The translations under genes were made by a program, and so were the position numbers. A stretch of 64,000 bases of DNA from JADFJB01 sp964464595. Lineage in GTDB: Bacteria; Zhuqueibacterota; JdFR-76; DREG01. Location of the stretch: contig CAYXGW010000006.1 in the NCBI GenBank assembly GCA_964464595.1, positions 59,748 through 123,747 of the forward strand. The letters are read 5' to 3'. Under the pieces are notes generated by a model. The model saw nothing but the letters and a program-made list of their open reading frames with translations, did not search any database and was not told the DNA's origin. Of this stretch, positions 18,646 through 27,873 are shown piece by piece. Each line of letters begins with the position of its first letter. Position 1 is the stretch's first letter.

Positions 18646-20235
18646 GTGATGATGAATAAAAAGACAATATTGGTAATTGATGATAAACCTAAAAACATAG
18701 AAATTCTGGTCGGTGGATTAATTAATAGTCACTTTCAAGTTGTAACTTCAGATTCAGGATTCGATGGTTTGGAAAAAGCACATCATATTTGTCCCGATTT
18801 AATTCTAATTGATGCGCAAGTTAGCGATTTGAATGGATATGAATTCCTGAGTAAGATAAAGGAAGATTCCACGGTTTCCGATATTCCAGTATTGTTGTTG
18901 ACAACGAATTCTGATATTGAAGAAAAAATAAATGCTTTTGAAAACGGTGCAAAAGATTATATTATTAAACCATTGCACGTAAGTGAAATTGTTGCAAAAG
19001 CAAAAATGATTCTGTCAAGACTAGATCGAAGGCAAATGGAACAGAAAATGGATATTGGTAACATAAGCGGAAAACTTGAGGAAAAAGGGCTGTTGGATTT
19101 AATTGAAGATCTATCCGCACAACGTTTTAGTGGAACCCTTAATCTCACAAATAACTTTAAGAAGAATGGTCAAATATTTTTTCTAGAAGGTCAAGTGGTC
19201 AATTCTACTCTTAACGGCTTTCATGGAGAAAAAGCTGTTTACCAGATGGTTTCATGGACGAATGGAGATTATACAATTATTACTCAGGAAATTGATGTGG
19301 AACGGACCATAACAATAGGAAATATTGATTTAACACTTCAGTCAAAAAAACGATTAGAAAAACGACGGAAACTTCTATTTGAACTTCCGTCGTCAGACAC
19401 CATATTTAAACTTAATAATACTTTTATAACGCTTATAGAAGATCGGGAAATGCCAGTTGATATCATTCAATTTATTGAACTTATAGATGGTAAAAGATCA
19501 GTGGTTAAAATAATGAATGACAGTAAACTTGATGACCTGGTTGCCATTGAAAGAATTGTGAAAATGTACGAACAAGGATTTCTAAACGAGGTAGAAAAAC
19601 CAAGGCAAGAAATCACCGTTGAAGAAGAAACTAAGAAAGAATCTATTTTTTTCAAGAAGGAGTTCGAGGTTTTCCAAAAACGAGTGCTTAGATCGGATAA
19701 TGGCAGCAAACGGTTGCTAGCAATTATCGGAACCACTTCAAGTGGGAAAAGTGAATTTATACAAACCCTTTCCGGTAGTGACTATCAAGAAAAAGCCATG
19801 AAAAGTATTTTCCCGAACCCTGTTGAAATAGGCAAATTCCTTGCTGCTGATGATTTGGAGCTAACTTTGCTGGGAGTTCCGGTTGAAAAAAAATTGGGTA
19901 TATTCCTTGATTCATTTGAAGAAAATATCCTGGGTTATATTATTATCATTAATGCAATTGAACCTGAGTCTTTTAGTTACCTAGGTTATTTATTAAAAAC
20001 ATTCCGCAGTCAATATCAACTACCTTATGCAATAGCCATTACAAACCTTAGACATCCTCAAGCAATAGGAATTGAAGCACTGGCTCAGGAATTGTATTTG
20101 GAAGATTTTGAAGAATTGGTTCCTTGTAATCCTTCCGATTCTGATAATGTGAAAATGGTATTTCTTAGTATGTATTCACCTTTTAGTAATCGGGGCCAAT
20201 TAAATTCGCAAACAAATATTAGTCATTTTAATTAA
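18646..20235 (+). CDS. Response regulator: REC-DUF4388-GTPase-like
   Basis: A three-part signalling protein of 529 residues. Residues 7-125 are a receiver domain with acidic pocket DD12-13, phospho-acceptor Asp56 (DLILIDAQ) and the conserved KP. Residues about 140-240 are a DUF4388 (PATAN) domain. Residues about 345-520 look like a Ras/MglA-type P-loop domain: GTTSSGKS near 362, and AITNL where a GTPase would have NKxD. No DNA-binding domain is present, so output is probably by protein contact. It is followed after 9 bases by a second DUF4388 regulator. Confidence 0.83.
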   Translation: MMMNKKTILVIDDKPKNIEILVGGLINSHFQVVTSDSGFDGLEKAHHICPDLILIDAQVSDLNGYEFLSKIKEDSTVSDIPVLLLTTNSDIEEKINAFENGAKDYIIKPLHVSEIVAKAKMILSRLDRRQMEQKMDIGNISGKLEEKGLLDLIEDLSAQRFSGTLNLTNNFKKNGQIFFLEGQVVNSTLNGFHGEKAVYQMVSWTNGDYTIITQEIDVERTITIGNIDLTLQSKKRLEKRRKLLFELPSSDTIFKLNNTFITLIEDREMPVDIIQFIELIDGKRSVVKIMNDSKLDDLVAIERIVKMYEQGFLNEVEKPRQEITVEEETKKESIFFKKEFEVFQKRVLRSDNGSKRLLAIIGTTSSGKSEFIQTLSGSDYQEKAMKSIFPNPVEIGKFLAADDLELTLLGVPVEKKLGIFLDSFEENILGYIIIINAIEPESFSYLGYLLKTFRSQYQLPYAIAITNLRHPQAIGIEALAQELYLEDFEELVPCNPSDSDNVKMVFLSMYSPFSNRGQLNSQTNISHFN

Positions 20236-20244
20236 AGGTTAGTT

Positions 20245-21318
20245 ATGCCACTAAATCTTCTTTTGGTGGATAATCGCCAAGGTATAATAGATGAATTTAA
20301 ATCTGCTGATTGGGGCGAAAATTATTTAATTCATGTCTTAAACTCGCAGGCAATGGCTTTAAACTTTTTGGCTGACCAATCCATAGATTTAGTTTTTATG
20401 GCAAATAAACTTGATGGTACTGATGGGGTGGAAATCATTCGAGAGATTAAAAAGCACGGCAATGGTAATAATCCTCTTTTTATAATTCTCTCTGATGAAT
20501 CCGATTATCGTATCAGGGTTCGACAAATGACAGAACATATTGACGAATTCATAAGAGTGCCATTTCATTCAAAAGAATTGGTTTTGAAAACGAATATTTT
20601 AGCATCCGAATTACAGGGTGTTCCTAAGCGATCGCTGAAATTGGTAGCAAGTTTTTCAGGCAAATTAAGCGAAATGAACTTATTGGATTTACTGCAATCC
20701 TTGGAGCTTGGTGAAAAATCCGGAATCATATATCTGCAACACGACCTCCAACACGGTAAAGTTTATTTACAAAAGGGATTGGTTTGTGAAGCAGAACTGT
20801 CCGAAAAATCCGGAAAAGATGCGTTTATGAGTATGACCATTTGGTCAGAGGGTACTTTTGTTGTAGAATTTACTTCTGCCGAGATTGTAAAAAAGGTTGA
20901 GGAAACTACCAAAGAATTGATTTCTCAGGGTAGAGAACTATTATGTGAATGGAATGATCTAAAGAATAATTTTTCTGATTTCGAAATATTGTTTGAAGTT
21001 GAAGGAGAATTGAACAGAAATCTTTTAGATGCGAAGTCACAAGCACTAATCTCATTGGTTGATGAAGGCAAGAAATTAAAAGAAATTCTTATAGAAAGTC
21101 CATTGGGTGAAGTTGAGACGTTGCAATCCATAAAAGATATGGCTGAAAAAGGTATTCTTCGTAAAGCTATAAATAATGGCATTCATAAGACAGAACCATC
21201 TTCGGATGATCAGCCAAATGAAAAATCAAATGCCAATTCAAATTATGGCTCCCAAATCATGGATAACTTCGTCCAGGGGATCGTAAACAAAAATAAATCA
21301 GCTGAAGATCTAAATTAG
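20245..21318 (+). CDS. Pseudo-receiver DUF4388 regulator
   Basis: A companion of the upstream regulator, 357 residues. The N-terminal receiver fold (1-120) has Ala where the phosphorylated Asp should be (DLVFMANKLDG), so it probably cannot be phosphorylated. A DUF4388 domain follows at about 130-230, then a helical region with winged-helix-like DUF4388-associated repeats. A polar tail ends the protein. It starts 9 bases after the previous gene. It may form a heteromeric or adaptor partner of the REC-DUF4388-GTPase protein; that is inference. Confidence 0.78.
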   Translation: MPLNLLLVDNRQGIIDEFKSADWGENYLIHVLNSQAMALNFLADQSIDLVFMANKLDGTDGVEIIREIKKHGNGNNPLFIILSDESDYRIRVRQMTEHIDEFIRVPFHSKELVLKTNILASELQGVPKRSLKLVASFSGKLSEMNLLDLLQSLELGEKSGIIYLQHDLQHGKVYLQKGLVCEAELSEKSGKDAFMSMTIWSEGTFVVEFTSAEIVKKVEETTKELISQGRELLCEWNDLKNNFSDFEILFEVEGELNRNLLDAKSQALISLVDEGKKLKEILIESPLGEVETLQSIKDMAEKGILRKAINNGIHKTEPSSDDQPNEKSNANSNYGSQIMDNFVQGIVNKNKSAEDLN

Positions 21319-21421
21319 AGGATTCATTTTTACATTTTATCCTTCAATTTCTATCATTTGTTACATTCCTTAAACATATTTAAAAATATTGATTTAAGGC
21401 ATTCCATTTATTCAATACCTA

Positions 21422-21450
21422 TTGACATTTGACCTAAAAAACTCTATATT
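21422..21450 (+). promoter_or_regulatory. Promoter upstream of tRNA-Leu
   Basis: TTGACA at 21422-21427, a 17-base spacer and TATATT at 21445-21450. Transcription should begin near 21457, about 40 bases before the tRNA. Confidence 0.75.
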
Positions 21451-21463
21451 TCATTGGCTCGGT

Positions 21464-21495
21464 CGCTCCTGTTTATTAGGAGCGTCATTTTTTTT
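21464..21495 (+). terminator. Perfect hairpin plus T8 between promoter and tRNA
   Basis: CGCTCCT (21464-21470) pairs perfectly with AGGAGCG (21478-21484) across a 7-base loop, and a run of eight T residues lies at 21488-21495. It has all marks of an intrinsic terminator but lies between a strong promoter and the tRNA 5' end. Confidence 0.7.
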
Positions 21496-21498
21496 ATT

Positions 21499-21581
21499 GC
21501 GAGAGTGGCGGAATTGGCAGACGCGCTAGATTTAGGATCTAGTGGGGTTTCCCCGTGGGGGTTCGAGTCCCCCCTCTCGCA
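21499..21581 (+). tRNA. tRNA-Leu (anticodon UAG)
   Basis: Acceptor arms GCGAGAG and CTCTCGC pair perfectly. The D-arm contains AATTGGCAGACGCG. The anticodon stem is CTAGA/TCTAG with loop TTTAGGA, giving anticodon UAG. The variable arm is long (class II), and the T-loop is GTTCGAGTC. Discriminator base is A, and CCA is not encoded. Confidence 0.96.
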
Positions 21582-21624
21582 CGAGTTTATGCTAAGTTTT
21601 AAAGGTAATCTTAAATAAGAGGAA

Positions 21625-22917
21625 ATGTTGAAGTATAGCATTAACCAACTTAGAACTACAGTCCACGAAATATTATTAACCATCCCTGCTGAAGAAATTC
21701 AACAACAAGTATCAAATGAATTGGAGCTATTACGCAAAAAAGCCTCTATCCCAGGATTTCGAAAAGGAAAGGCTCCACTCCAGGTAGTACGAGCTCGATA
21801 TGGCAAGGATGTTGAGGAAGATGCAAAATTTGAGGTTACCAATCGTAATTTTAAAAAGATTATGAAGCAAGAGAGTTATAAAGTTGTTGGCGGCGGTGCA
21901 ATTAAATCATATAACAAGCAAGATGATGGTTCTCTAGACGTTGTCCTGGAATTCCAAATTGAGCCAGAAATTAAATTAAAGAAAATCGATAAGCTTAGTG
22001 TTTTAAAAGAGATCCACATAGTTAAAGATGAAAATGTTGACAAGACATTGGAAAATTTACGTGATCAGCATGCGGTTATAGAGCCTGTTGAGGGCGAAGC
22101 GAATGAAAACCATTATATCATGGCTGATTTTCAGGAGATAGATATTTCCGGATCACCCATAATTGGGCATAAGTTTGAGGATCGATATTTTATGCTGGGC
22201 AGTAAAGTATTTGGGGAGAAATTTGAAGGTCAGATGAAAGGTTCTAAAATCGGGGATGTTAGGAAAGTTGAAGTGACTTACCCACATAAAGACTCACCAG
22301 ATGCCAAGAAAACAGAATATTATCAGGTAGCTATAAAACGGATCGAGAATAAAATTCTTCCTGATCTTGATGATGAATTTGCATCGTCAATTTCCGATTA
22401 TGAGAGTATTGATGACCTTCGAAAATCGATACGAGAGGAATTGCAACGTGAATTAGATTATAGAAGCAACGATCAAATGCATTCGGAGTTGATTGATGAG
22501 GTCATAAAAAACAATCCTTTTGATGTTCCACCATTGATGGTTGATTTTTATTTACATACCTGGTTTGAAGATGTTAAAAAGGATTCTAAACAGGAACTGG
22601 ATGAAGAACAGCTCAAAGAACAAAACCGGCCTTTTGCGATTAGAAATATTAAATGGCATTTGCTTCGTAGAAAAATTGTAGAACAGGAAAACATATCAGT
22701 CTCTGATGAAAATGTAGAAAGTTTTATAAAGGATGTTGCTGAGAAAACAAAAACAGATTCCACTGAAGTCAAAAAATATTATCAGACAACAGAACGAAAA
22801 GAAAAACTAAAAGAACAAATATTGGATAATACAATTTTTGAACGTCTTTTAAAAACTGCCAAAATAAAGGAAGTTACCATAAAGGACAAAAAATCTAAAT
22901 TAATAGAAACAGCATAA
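21625..22917 (+). CDS. tig: Trigger factor
   Basis: The ribosome-bound chaperone that meets nascent chains. At 430 residues it has normal length. The N-terminal ribosome-binding region contains the signature PGFRKGKAPLQVVRARYG near 45-62. A middle FKBP-like domain covers about 150-245, and the rest is the helical C-terminal cradle. It heads the block tig-clpP-clpX-lon, the classic protein-folding and degradation neighbourhood, with clpP starting 25 bases after its stop. The start follows GAGGAA. Confidence 0.95.
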   Translation: MLKYSINQLRTTVHEILLTIPAEEIQQQVSNELELLRKKASIPGFRKGKAPLQVVRARYGKDVEEDAKFEVTNRNFKKIMKQESYKVVGGGAIKSYNKQDDGSLDVVLEFQIEPEIKLKKIDKLSVLKEIHIVKDENVDKTLENLRDQHAVIEPVEGEANENHYIMADFQEIDISGSPIIGHKFEDRYFMLGSKVFGEKFEGQMKGSKIGDVRKVEVTYPHKDSPDAKKTEYYQVAIKRIENKILPDLDDEFASSISDYESIDDLRKSIREELQRELDYRSNDQMHSELIDEVIKNNPFDVPPLMVDFYLHTWFEDVKKDSKQELDEEQLKEQNRPFAIRNIKWHLLRRKIVEQENISVSDENVESFIKDVAEKTKTDSTEVKKYYQTTERKEKLKEQILDNTIFERLLKTAKIKEVTIKDKKSKLIETA

Positions 22918-22942
22918 AGTTAAGCTTAAACGAGGGTTATTT

Positions 22943-23545
22943 ATGGCATTGGTTCCAATAGTAGTTGAACAGACGGGCCGAGGTGAGCGGGCATATGATA
23001 TTTATTCCAGGCTTCTTAAGGAACGTATTATTTTTATCGGTTCACCCATTGAAGATACAGTTGCGAGTCTAACGATAGCACAAATGTTGTTTTTGGCGGC
23101 TGAAGATCCTGACAAGGACATTTCAGTATATTTAAATTCACCCGGTGGTTACATATCCTCTGGACTGGCAATTTATGATACGATGCAATATATAAAACCT
23201 GATGTTGCCACAATTTGCATTGGGCAGGCATCCAGCATGGCAGCCGTTTTATTGGCTGCCGGTAAAAAAGGTAAAAGATCCGTTTTGCCTAATTCCAGGG
23301 TTATGATCCACCAACCGTTAGGCGGTGCGCAAGGACAAGCATCGGACATCGAAATTCAGGCAAAAGAAATTCTTACACTTCGTTCTAAGATTAATGAAAT
23401 TCTGAGTGTTCATACCGGACAATCATTTAAAAAAATAGAAAAAGATTCGGATCGTAATTATTTTATGTCCGGCGAGGAAGCCAAAGATTATGGCATTGTA
23501 GATGAAGTTCTGATGAAAACAGATAAATCTAGCAAGAAAAAGTAG
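22943..23545 (+). CDS. clpP: ATP-dependent Clp protease proteolytic subunit
   Basis: Forms the tetradecameric serine-protease barrel fed by ClpX. It has 200 residues and starts without a visible propeptide. Ser98 (QASSMA) and His123 (MIHQPLGG) are present. By gap-free alignment with Staphylococcus aureus ClpP, the third triad residue, Asp172, is Asn here (KDSDRNYF). The same Asn is known in Listeria ClpP1. It is followed after 8 bases by clpX. Confidence 0.96.
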   Translation: MALVPIVVEQTGRGERAYDIYSRLLKERIIFIGSPIEDTVASLTIAQMLFLAAEDPDKDISVYLNSPGGYISSGLAIYDTMQYIKPDVATICIGQASSMAAVLLAAGKKGKRSVLPNSRVMIHQPLGGAQGQASDIEIQAKEILTLRSKINEILSVHTGQSFKKIEKDSDRNYFMSGEEAKDYGIVDEVLMKTDKSSKKK

Positions 23546-23553
23546 AGAATAAT

Positions 23554-24804
23554 ATGTCCAACTATGAAAAAAGTGAAAAGCTTTATATCTGTTCATTTTG
23601 TGGGAAAAACTCTCAACAAGTAGACGCAATTATTACTGGGCCTGGTGTTTTTATTTGCAATGAGTGCGTCGCTGGTGCGAATGAAATTCTTAGAAGCGAT
23701 ATTAAACGACGTTCACTTTCTTCCAAACAAGGAATGCCAACTCCTTCGGAAATCTATCAAGAACTGGAACAGTATGTAATTGGCCAAGAACATTCTAAAA
23801 AAACATTGGCTGTAGCTGTTTACAACCACTACAAACGAATTGCTTCACAAAAATATTATGAAGAAAACGAATTAGAAAAAAGTAATATTTTATTAATCGG
23901 GCCTACAGGAACCGGTAAAACTTTATTAGCACAAACCCTGGCAAAATTTTTACAAGTTCCATTTACTATAGCAGATGCTACTACATTAACTGAAGCAGGC
24001 TACGTTGGCGAAGATGTTGAAAATATTCTAGTCCGGTTATTACAAGCGGCTGATTATGATTTGGAACGTGCAGAAAAGGGAATTGTTTACATCGATGAAA
24101 TTGATAAGATAGCCAGGAAAAATGGCAATCCTTCTATTACACGGGATGTTTCTGGTGAAGGTGTTCAGCAAGCTTTGTTGAAAATTTTGGAAGGTACAAT
24201 CGCATCAGTGCCGCCAAAGGGAGGAAGAAAACATCCTGAGCAAAATTTAATCAATATTAACACAAAAAATGTTCTATTTATATGTGGAGGCGCATTTGAA
24301 GGTGTTGAGAATATAATTGAAACTCGTATAGGCGTTAAGACAATGGGTTTTAAAGCTGAAGTTAAATCGAAGGAGAATAAAGAAGTAATTACAAATCTCC
24401 AGAAGGTTGAACCGGATGATCTTCTTAAGTTTGGTTTAATCCCTGAACTAATTGGAAGGCTGCCGGTGTTAGCTGCATTGGATGAACTCAGTGACGATGC
24501 TCTTATGAAAATTCTGGTTGAACCTAAAAATGCTCTTACAAAGCAATACATTCGTATGTTTGAACTTGAAGGTGTTGAATTGGAATTTAAACTTGACGCA
24601 CTACAGACTGTTATCAAAAAATCTCGTAAAAGAAAAACAGGTGCAAGGGGCCTTCGTTCAATCTTGGAAGATGCAATGCTTGAGATCATGTATCAATTGC
24701 CTTCAAATCCGGAGATTAAGAAGTGCATCATTACAGAGAACGTAGTTGAGAAGAAAGATGAACCTATCTATGAGTATAGGACTGTAAAGAAAAAGGCTTC
24801 ATAG
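23554..24804 (+). CDS. clpX: ClpX unfoldase
   Basis: The AAA+ ATPase that unfolds substrates for ClpP. It has 416 residues. The N-terminal zinc finger has Cys13, Cys16, Cys35 and Cys38. The Walker A GPTGTGKT is near 115-122, and the Walker B region includes VYIDEIDKIA. The IGF-type ClpP-docking loop is represented by LIPELIGRLP. It lies directly behind clpP, and lon follows after 106 bases, which may allow a separate promoter for lon. Confidence 0.97.
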   Translation: MSNYEKSEKLYICSFCGKNSQQVDAIITGPGVFICNECVAGANEILRSDIKRRSLSSKQGMPTPSEIYQELEQYVIGQEHSKKTLAVAVYNHYKRIASQKYYEENELEKSNILLIGPTGTGKTLLAQTLAKFLQVPFTIADATTLTEAGYVGEDVENILVRLLQAADYDLERAEKGIVYIDEIDKIARKNGNPSITRDVSGEGVQQALLKILEGTIASVPPKGGRKHPEQNLININTKNVLFICGGAFEGVENIIETRIGVKTMGFKAEVKSKENKEVITNLQKVEPDDLLKFGLIPELIGRLPVLAALDELSDDALMKILVEPKNALTKQYIRMFELEGVELEFKLDALQTVIKKSRKRKTGARGLRSILEDAMLEIMYQLPSNPEIKKCIITENVVEKKDEPIYEYRTVKKKAS

Positions 24805-24910
24805 TAAGATTTTTTCTTGTTTTCTGTTTATATTTAAATTGGCTTCAAAAATTCCTTATTGTAATCCCTAAACTTAATTTGTTATTTGTTAAAGGAAAGA
24901 ATTCTCAAAT

Positions 24911-27280
24911 ATGGTACGATTAAAACGTGATGATATAATCATAGAAGTCGACGATAAACTTCCGATTCTTCCCCTGAAGGAAACAATAGTTTTCCCATAT
25001 ATGATTTATCCTCTGCTAGTGGGGCGGGAGTCCAGCATTAAAGCAATCCAAGAAGCTTTAATTCACGAAAAATTGATATTATTGGTGGCTCAAAAAGATG
25101 TTTCAAACGACAACCCTACTAGAAGCGATCTTTTTAGAGTTGGTGTGATTGCACGAGTATTGCAAATCTTAAAATTACCCAATGGATTGGTCAAAATATT
25201 GGTAGAAGGATTGGTAAGAGCAAGAATAAAGCGGTTTATTCCTCATCCCAATTTTTTAAGATCACGTTTTGAGGTGATCCAGGAATTTTCAAAATTAACC
25301 AAAACTAATGAAGCGGCTCTAAGGCATGTGGTTAGCCTGTTTAAAGAATTTGTATTATTAAACAGAGATTTTCCTGACGAATTGCTCCTTTCTATTGATT
25401 CGCTCGAAAACGTTCAAAGAATAACTGATTTTATTGCGGCCCATGTTCCTAAACGGCTTGAAGAAAAACAACAACTACTGGAAGCATTTAATATTGATGA
25501 TGAACTTTTTATGCTTGCTGAGTTGCTTCAATCCGAAAAAGAAATACTCGAATTAGAAAAAAATATAGATGACCAAGTGCGCCAAAGAATGCAAAGTTCC
25601 CAGCGCCATTTTTACTTACAGGAACAACTCCGCATTATTAAGCAGGAATTGGGCGAAGACGAAGAAGGTTTCAACGATTATCAGTCTTTGGAAGAAAAAA
25701 TTGACAAAGCCAAACTGCCAAAGGAAGCAAAGGAAAAAGCGGATGAAGAACTCGATAAGCTTCGTTTTACACCGCCTATGTCTCCTGAGTTTACAGTTAT
25801 TCGTAATTATTTAGATTGGCTGGTCGCTTTACCCTGGCATAAAAGAACAAGAGATAATCTCAATTTAAAAATTGCCCAAAAGACTTTAGACAATGATCAT
25901 TATGGCCTGAAAAAACCCAAAGAGAGAATTCTAGAACATCTTGCCGTTATAAAATTAAAGAAAAAAGTCAAAGGCCCGATTCTGTGTTTTGTTGGCCCAC
26001 CAGGTGTTGGTAAAACATCCCTTGGAAAATCAATTGCGGGGGCCTTAAACCGAAAATTTGTACGCGTTTCTCTTGGTGGAACCAGAGATGAAGCTGAGAT
26101 CCGTGGCCATAGACGAACTTATATTGGTTCTATGCCGGGTCGAATCATTCAATCACTCAAGAAAGCGGGATCAATTAACCCGGTTTTCTTATTGGATGAA
26201 GTAGATAAGATGAGTATGGATTTTCGGGGTGATCCATCATCTGCTTTGCTTGAAGTACTCGACCCGGAGCAAAATCATAATTTTAGCGATCACTATTTGG
26301 AAATAGAATTCGACCTTTCGAATGTTCTTTTTGTGACAACAGCCAACGTGCGGCATAATATCCCTGAACCTTTATTGGACCGTATGGAAATAATTGATCT
26401 TCCCGGATACATTGAATATGACAAACTTGAAATTGCCCGAAATCATTTGGTGCCTAAGCAATTATATGAGACCGGTCTTAATACAAAGAACACGAAATTC
26501 ACAGACTCTGCAATTTTAAGTATCATTCGAAACTACACACGTGAAGCGGGGGTTCGTAACTTGGAGAGAAATATTTCAAATGTTTGCCGAAAACTTGCAA
26601 AACAAATTGTAATGAAATCTACAAAAGTAAATCAACTTATTAACGCTAGAAATCTTAAGAGTTACCTGGGAGGGCCGAAATACCTGGAAAAGATGGCAGA
26701 AACAATCGACCAAATCGGCAGTGCTACCGGCCTTGCCTGGACGGAGTACGGTGGCGACCTCCTTCAGATTGAAGTGACTTTGATGAAAGGCAAAAGTAAG
26801 CTCACTTTAACCGGAAAATTAGGTGATGTGATGAAGGAATCTGCCCAGGCTGCTTTAAGTTTTATCCGATCCAATACAACGATGCTAGGTGTGGATCCAA
26901 AAGTTTTTCAAAACTATGAAATACATATCCACGTTCCTGAAGGAGCAATTCCTAAAGATGGACCATCGGCTGGAATAACACTAGCAACAGCAATGGTATC
27001 GGCAATAACCAAAAAACCGGTTTCAAAAGACCTGGCAATGACAGGTGAAATTACCCTTAGAGGCACCATTTTACCGATTGGCGGACTTACAGAAAAACTG
27101 CTTGCAGCTCGCAGATCAGGGATAAAAAAGGTTCTCATTCCTGAACAAAATCGTAAGGACTTAGAAGAAATTCCTCCAAAAGTGGTAAGAGGAGTTGAAC
27201 TCATTTTTGTCCATAAAATGGAAGATGTGTTCTCTCATGCATTTTCGAATGGACATTTAGAAATCGAAGCTAATAAATAA
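24911..27280 (+). CDS. lon: Lon protease
   Basis: An ATP-dependent serine protease of 789 residues. A LAN substrate-binding domain occupies about 15-210, followed by a coiled coil. The AAA+ module has GPPGVGKTS near 362, and the C-terminal protease domain has the catalytic Ser in KDGPSAGI (about 684) and Lys near 727. It completes the tig-clpP-clpX-lon block. EngB starts 3 bases after its stop, so these two are almost certainly co-transcribed. Confidence 0.97.
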   Translation: MVRLKRDDIIIEVDDKLPILPLKETIVFPYMIYPLLVGRESSIKAIQEALIHEKLILLVAQKDVSNDNPTRSDLFRVGVIARVLQILKLPNGLVKILVEGLVRARIKRFIPHPNFLRSRFEVIQEFSKLTKTNEAALRHVVSLFKEFVLLNRDFPDELLLSIDSLENVQRITDFIAAHVPKRLEEKQQLLEAFNIDDELFMLAELLQSEKEILELEKNIDDQVRQRMQSSQRHFYLQEQLRIIKQELGEDEEGFNDYQSLEEKIDKAKLPKEAKEKADEELDKLRFTPPMSPEFTVIRNYLDWLVALPWHKRTRDNLNLKIAQKTLDNDHYGLKKPKERILEHLAVIKLKKKVKGPILCFVGPPGVGKTSLGKSIAGALNRKFVRVSLGGTRDEAEIRGHRRTYIGSMPGRIIQSLKKAGSINPVFLLDEVDKMSMDFRGDPSSALLEVLDPEQNHNFSDHYLEIEFDLSNVLFVTTANVRHNIPEPLLDRMEIIDLPGYIEYDKLEIARNHLVPKQLYETGLNTKNTKFTDSAILSIIRNYTREAGVRNLERNISNVCRKLAKQIVMKSTKVNQLINARNLKSYLGGPKYLEKMAETIDQIGSATGLAWTEYGGDLLQIEVTLMKGKSKLTLTGKLGDVMKESAQAALSFIRSNTTMLGVDPKVFQNYEIHIHVPEGAIPKDGPSAGITLATAMVSAITKKPVSKDLAMTGEITLRGTILPIGGLTEKLLAARRSGIKKVLIPEQNRKDLEEIPPKVVRGVELIFVHKMEDVFSHAFSNGHLEIEANK

Positions 27281-27283
27281 GCT

Positions 27284-27871
27284 ATGAAACAATTTGAGGC
27301 TGAGTTCCATTGCGCCTCTTACACACCAGGCGATTTCCCAAAAGCTCAATTCAATCAAATTGCATTTGCTGGAAGGTCCAATGTCGGCAAGTCATCGATG
27401 ATCAATTGTTTGATCAGCCAAAAAAACCTTGCCCGAATAAGTTCGCATCCGGGCAAGACGCGATCCATTAATTTTTTGTTGATTAATCGCCGGTTTTTCT
27501 TTGTTGATTTACCAGGTTATGGCTATGCAAAAATATCGAAGGTTGAACGACAGCGATGGAAAACATTAATTGAGAGCTATTTATTGGATAATTTGAAACT
27601 TAAGGGTCTGATTCACATTATCGATTCAAGGGTCGGTTTAACTATTCTCGATGAAGAAATGTTGACTTTTGCTTCACAAATTCAATTGAATACCGTTATT
27701 ATAGCGACAAAAATAGACAAACTTAATCAGAGTGAAAAGGTGAAAAATTTTCGACTGATAGAAAAGAAATTATCTGAATTTGGACTATCCGAGTACATTT
27801 CCTTCTCCGCCAAAACGAAATTTGGCAGGAAAGAAGTGCTCCATTGGATTGAAAATAGCCTAAAGATATAA
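27284..27871 (+). CDS. engB: Ribosome-biogenesis GTPase EngB/YsxC
   Basis: A cytoplasmic GTPase needed late in 50S subunit assembly, 195 residues. G1 GRSNVGKS is at 30-37, G3 DLPGYGYAK follows, G4 TKIDKL lies near 146 and G5 SAKTKFG near 176. It is packed between lon and the aminotransferase with gaps of 3 and 2 bases. Confidence 0.96.
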   Translation: MKQFEAEFHCASYTPGDFPKAQFNQIAFAGRSNVGKSSMINCLISQKNLARISSHPGKTRSINFLLINRRFFFVDLPGYGYAKISKVERQRWKTLIESYLLDNLKLKGLIHIIDSRVGLTILDEEMLTFASQIQLNTVIIATKIDKLNQSEKVKNFRLIEKKLSEFGLSEYISFSAKTKFGRKEVLHWIENSLKI

Positions 27872-27873
27872 TT

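Noticed and set aside
21464..21495. T-box or riboswitch controlling the tRNA region
   Set aside because: Only a simple 7-bp hairpin with T8; no T-box sequence or aptamer.
24165..24689. 174-codon minus-strand ORF opposite clpX
   Set aside because: Antisense shadow of a conserved gene; Ser-rich, no ribosome site.
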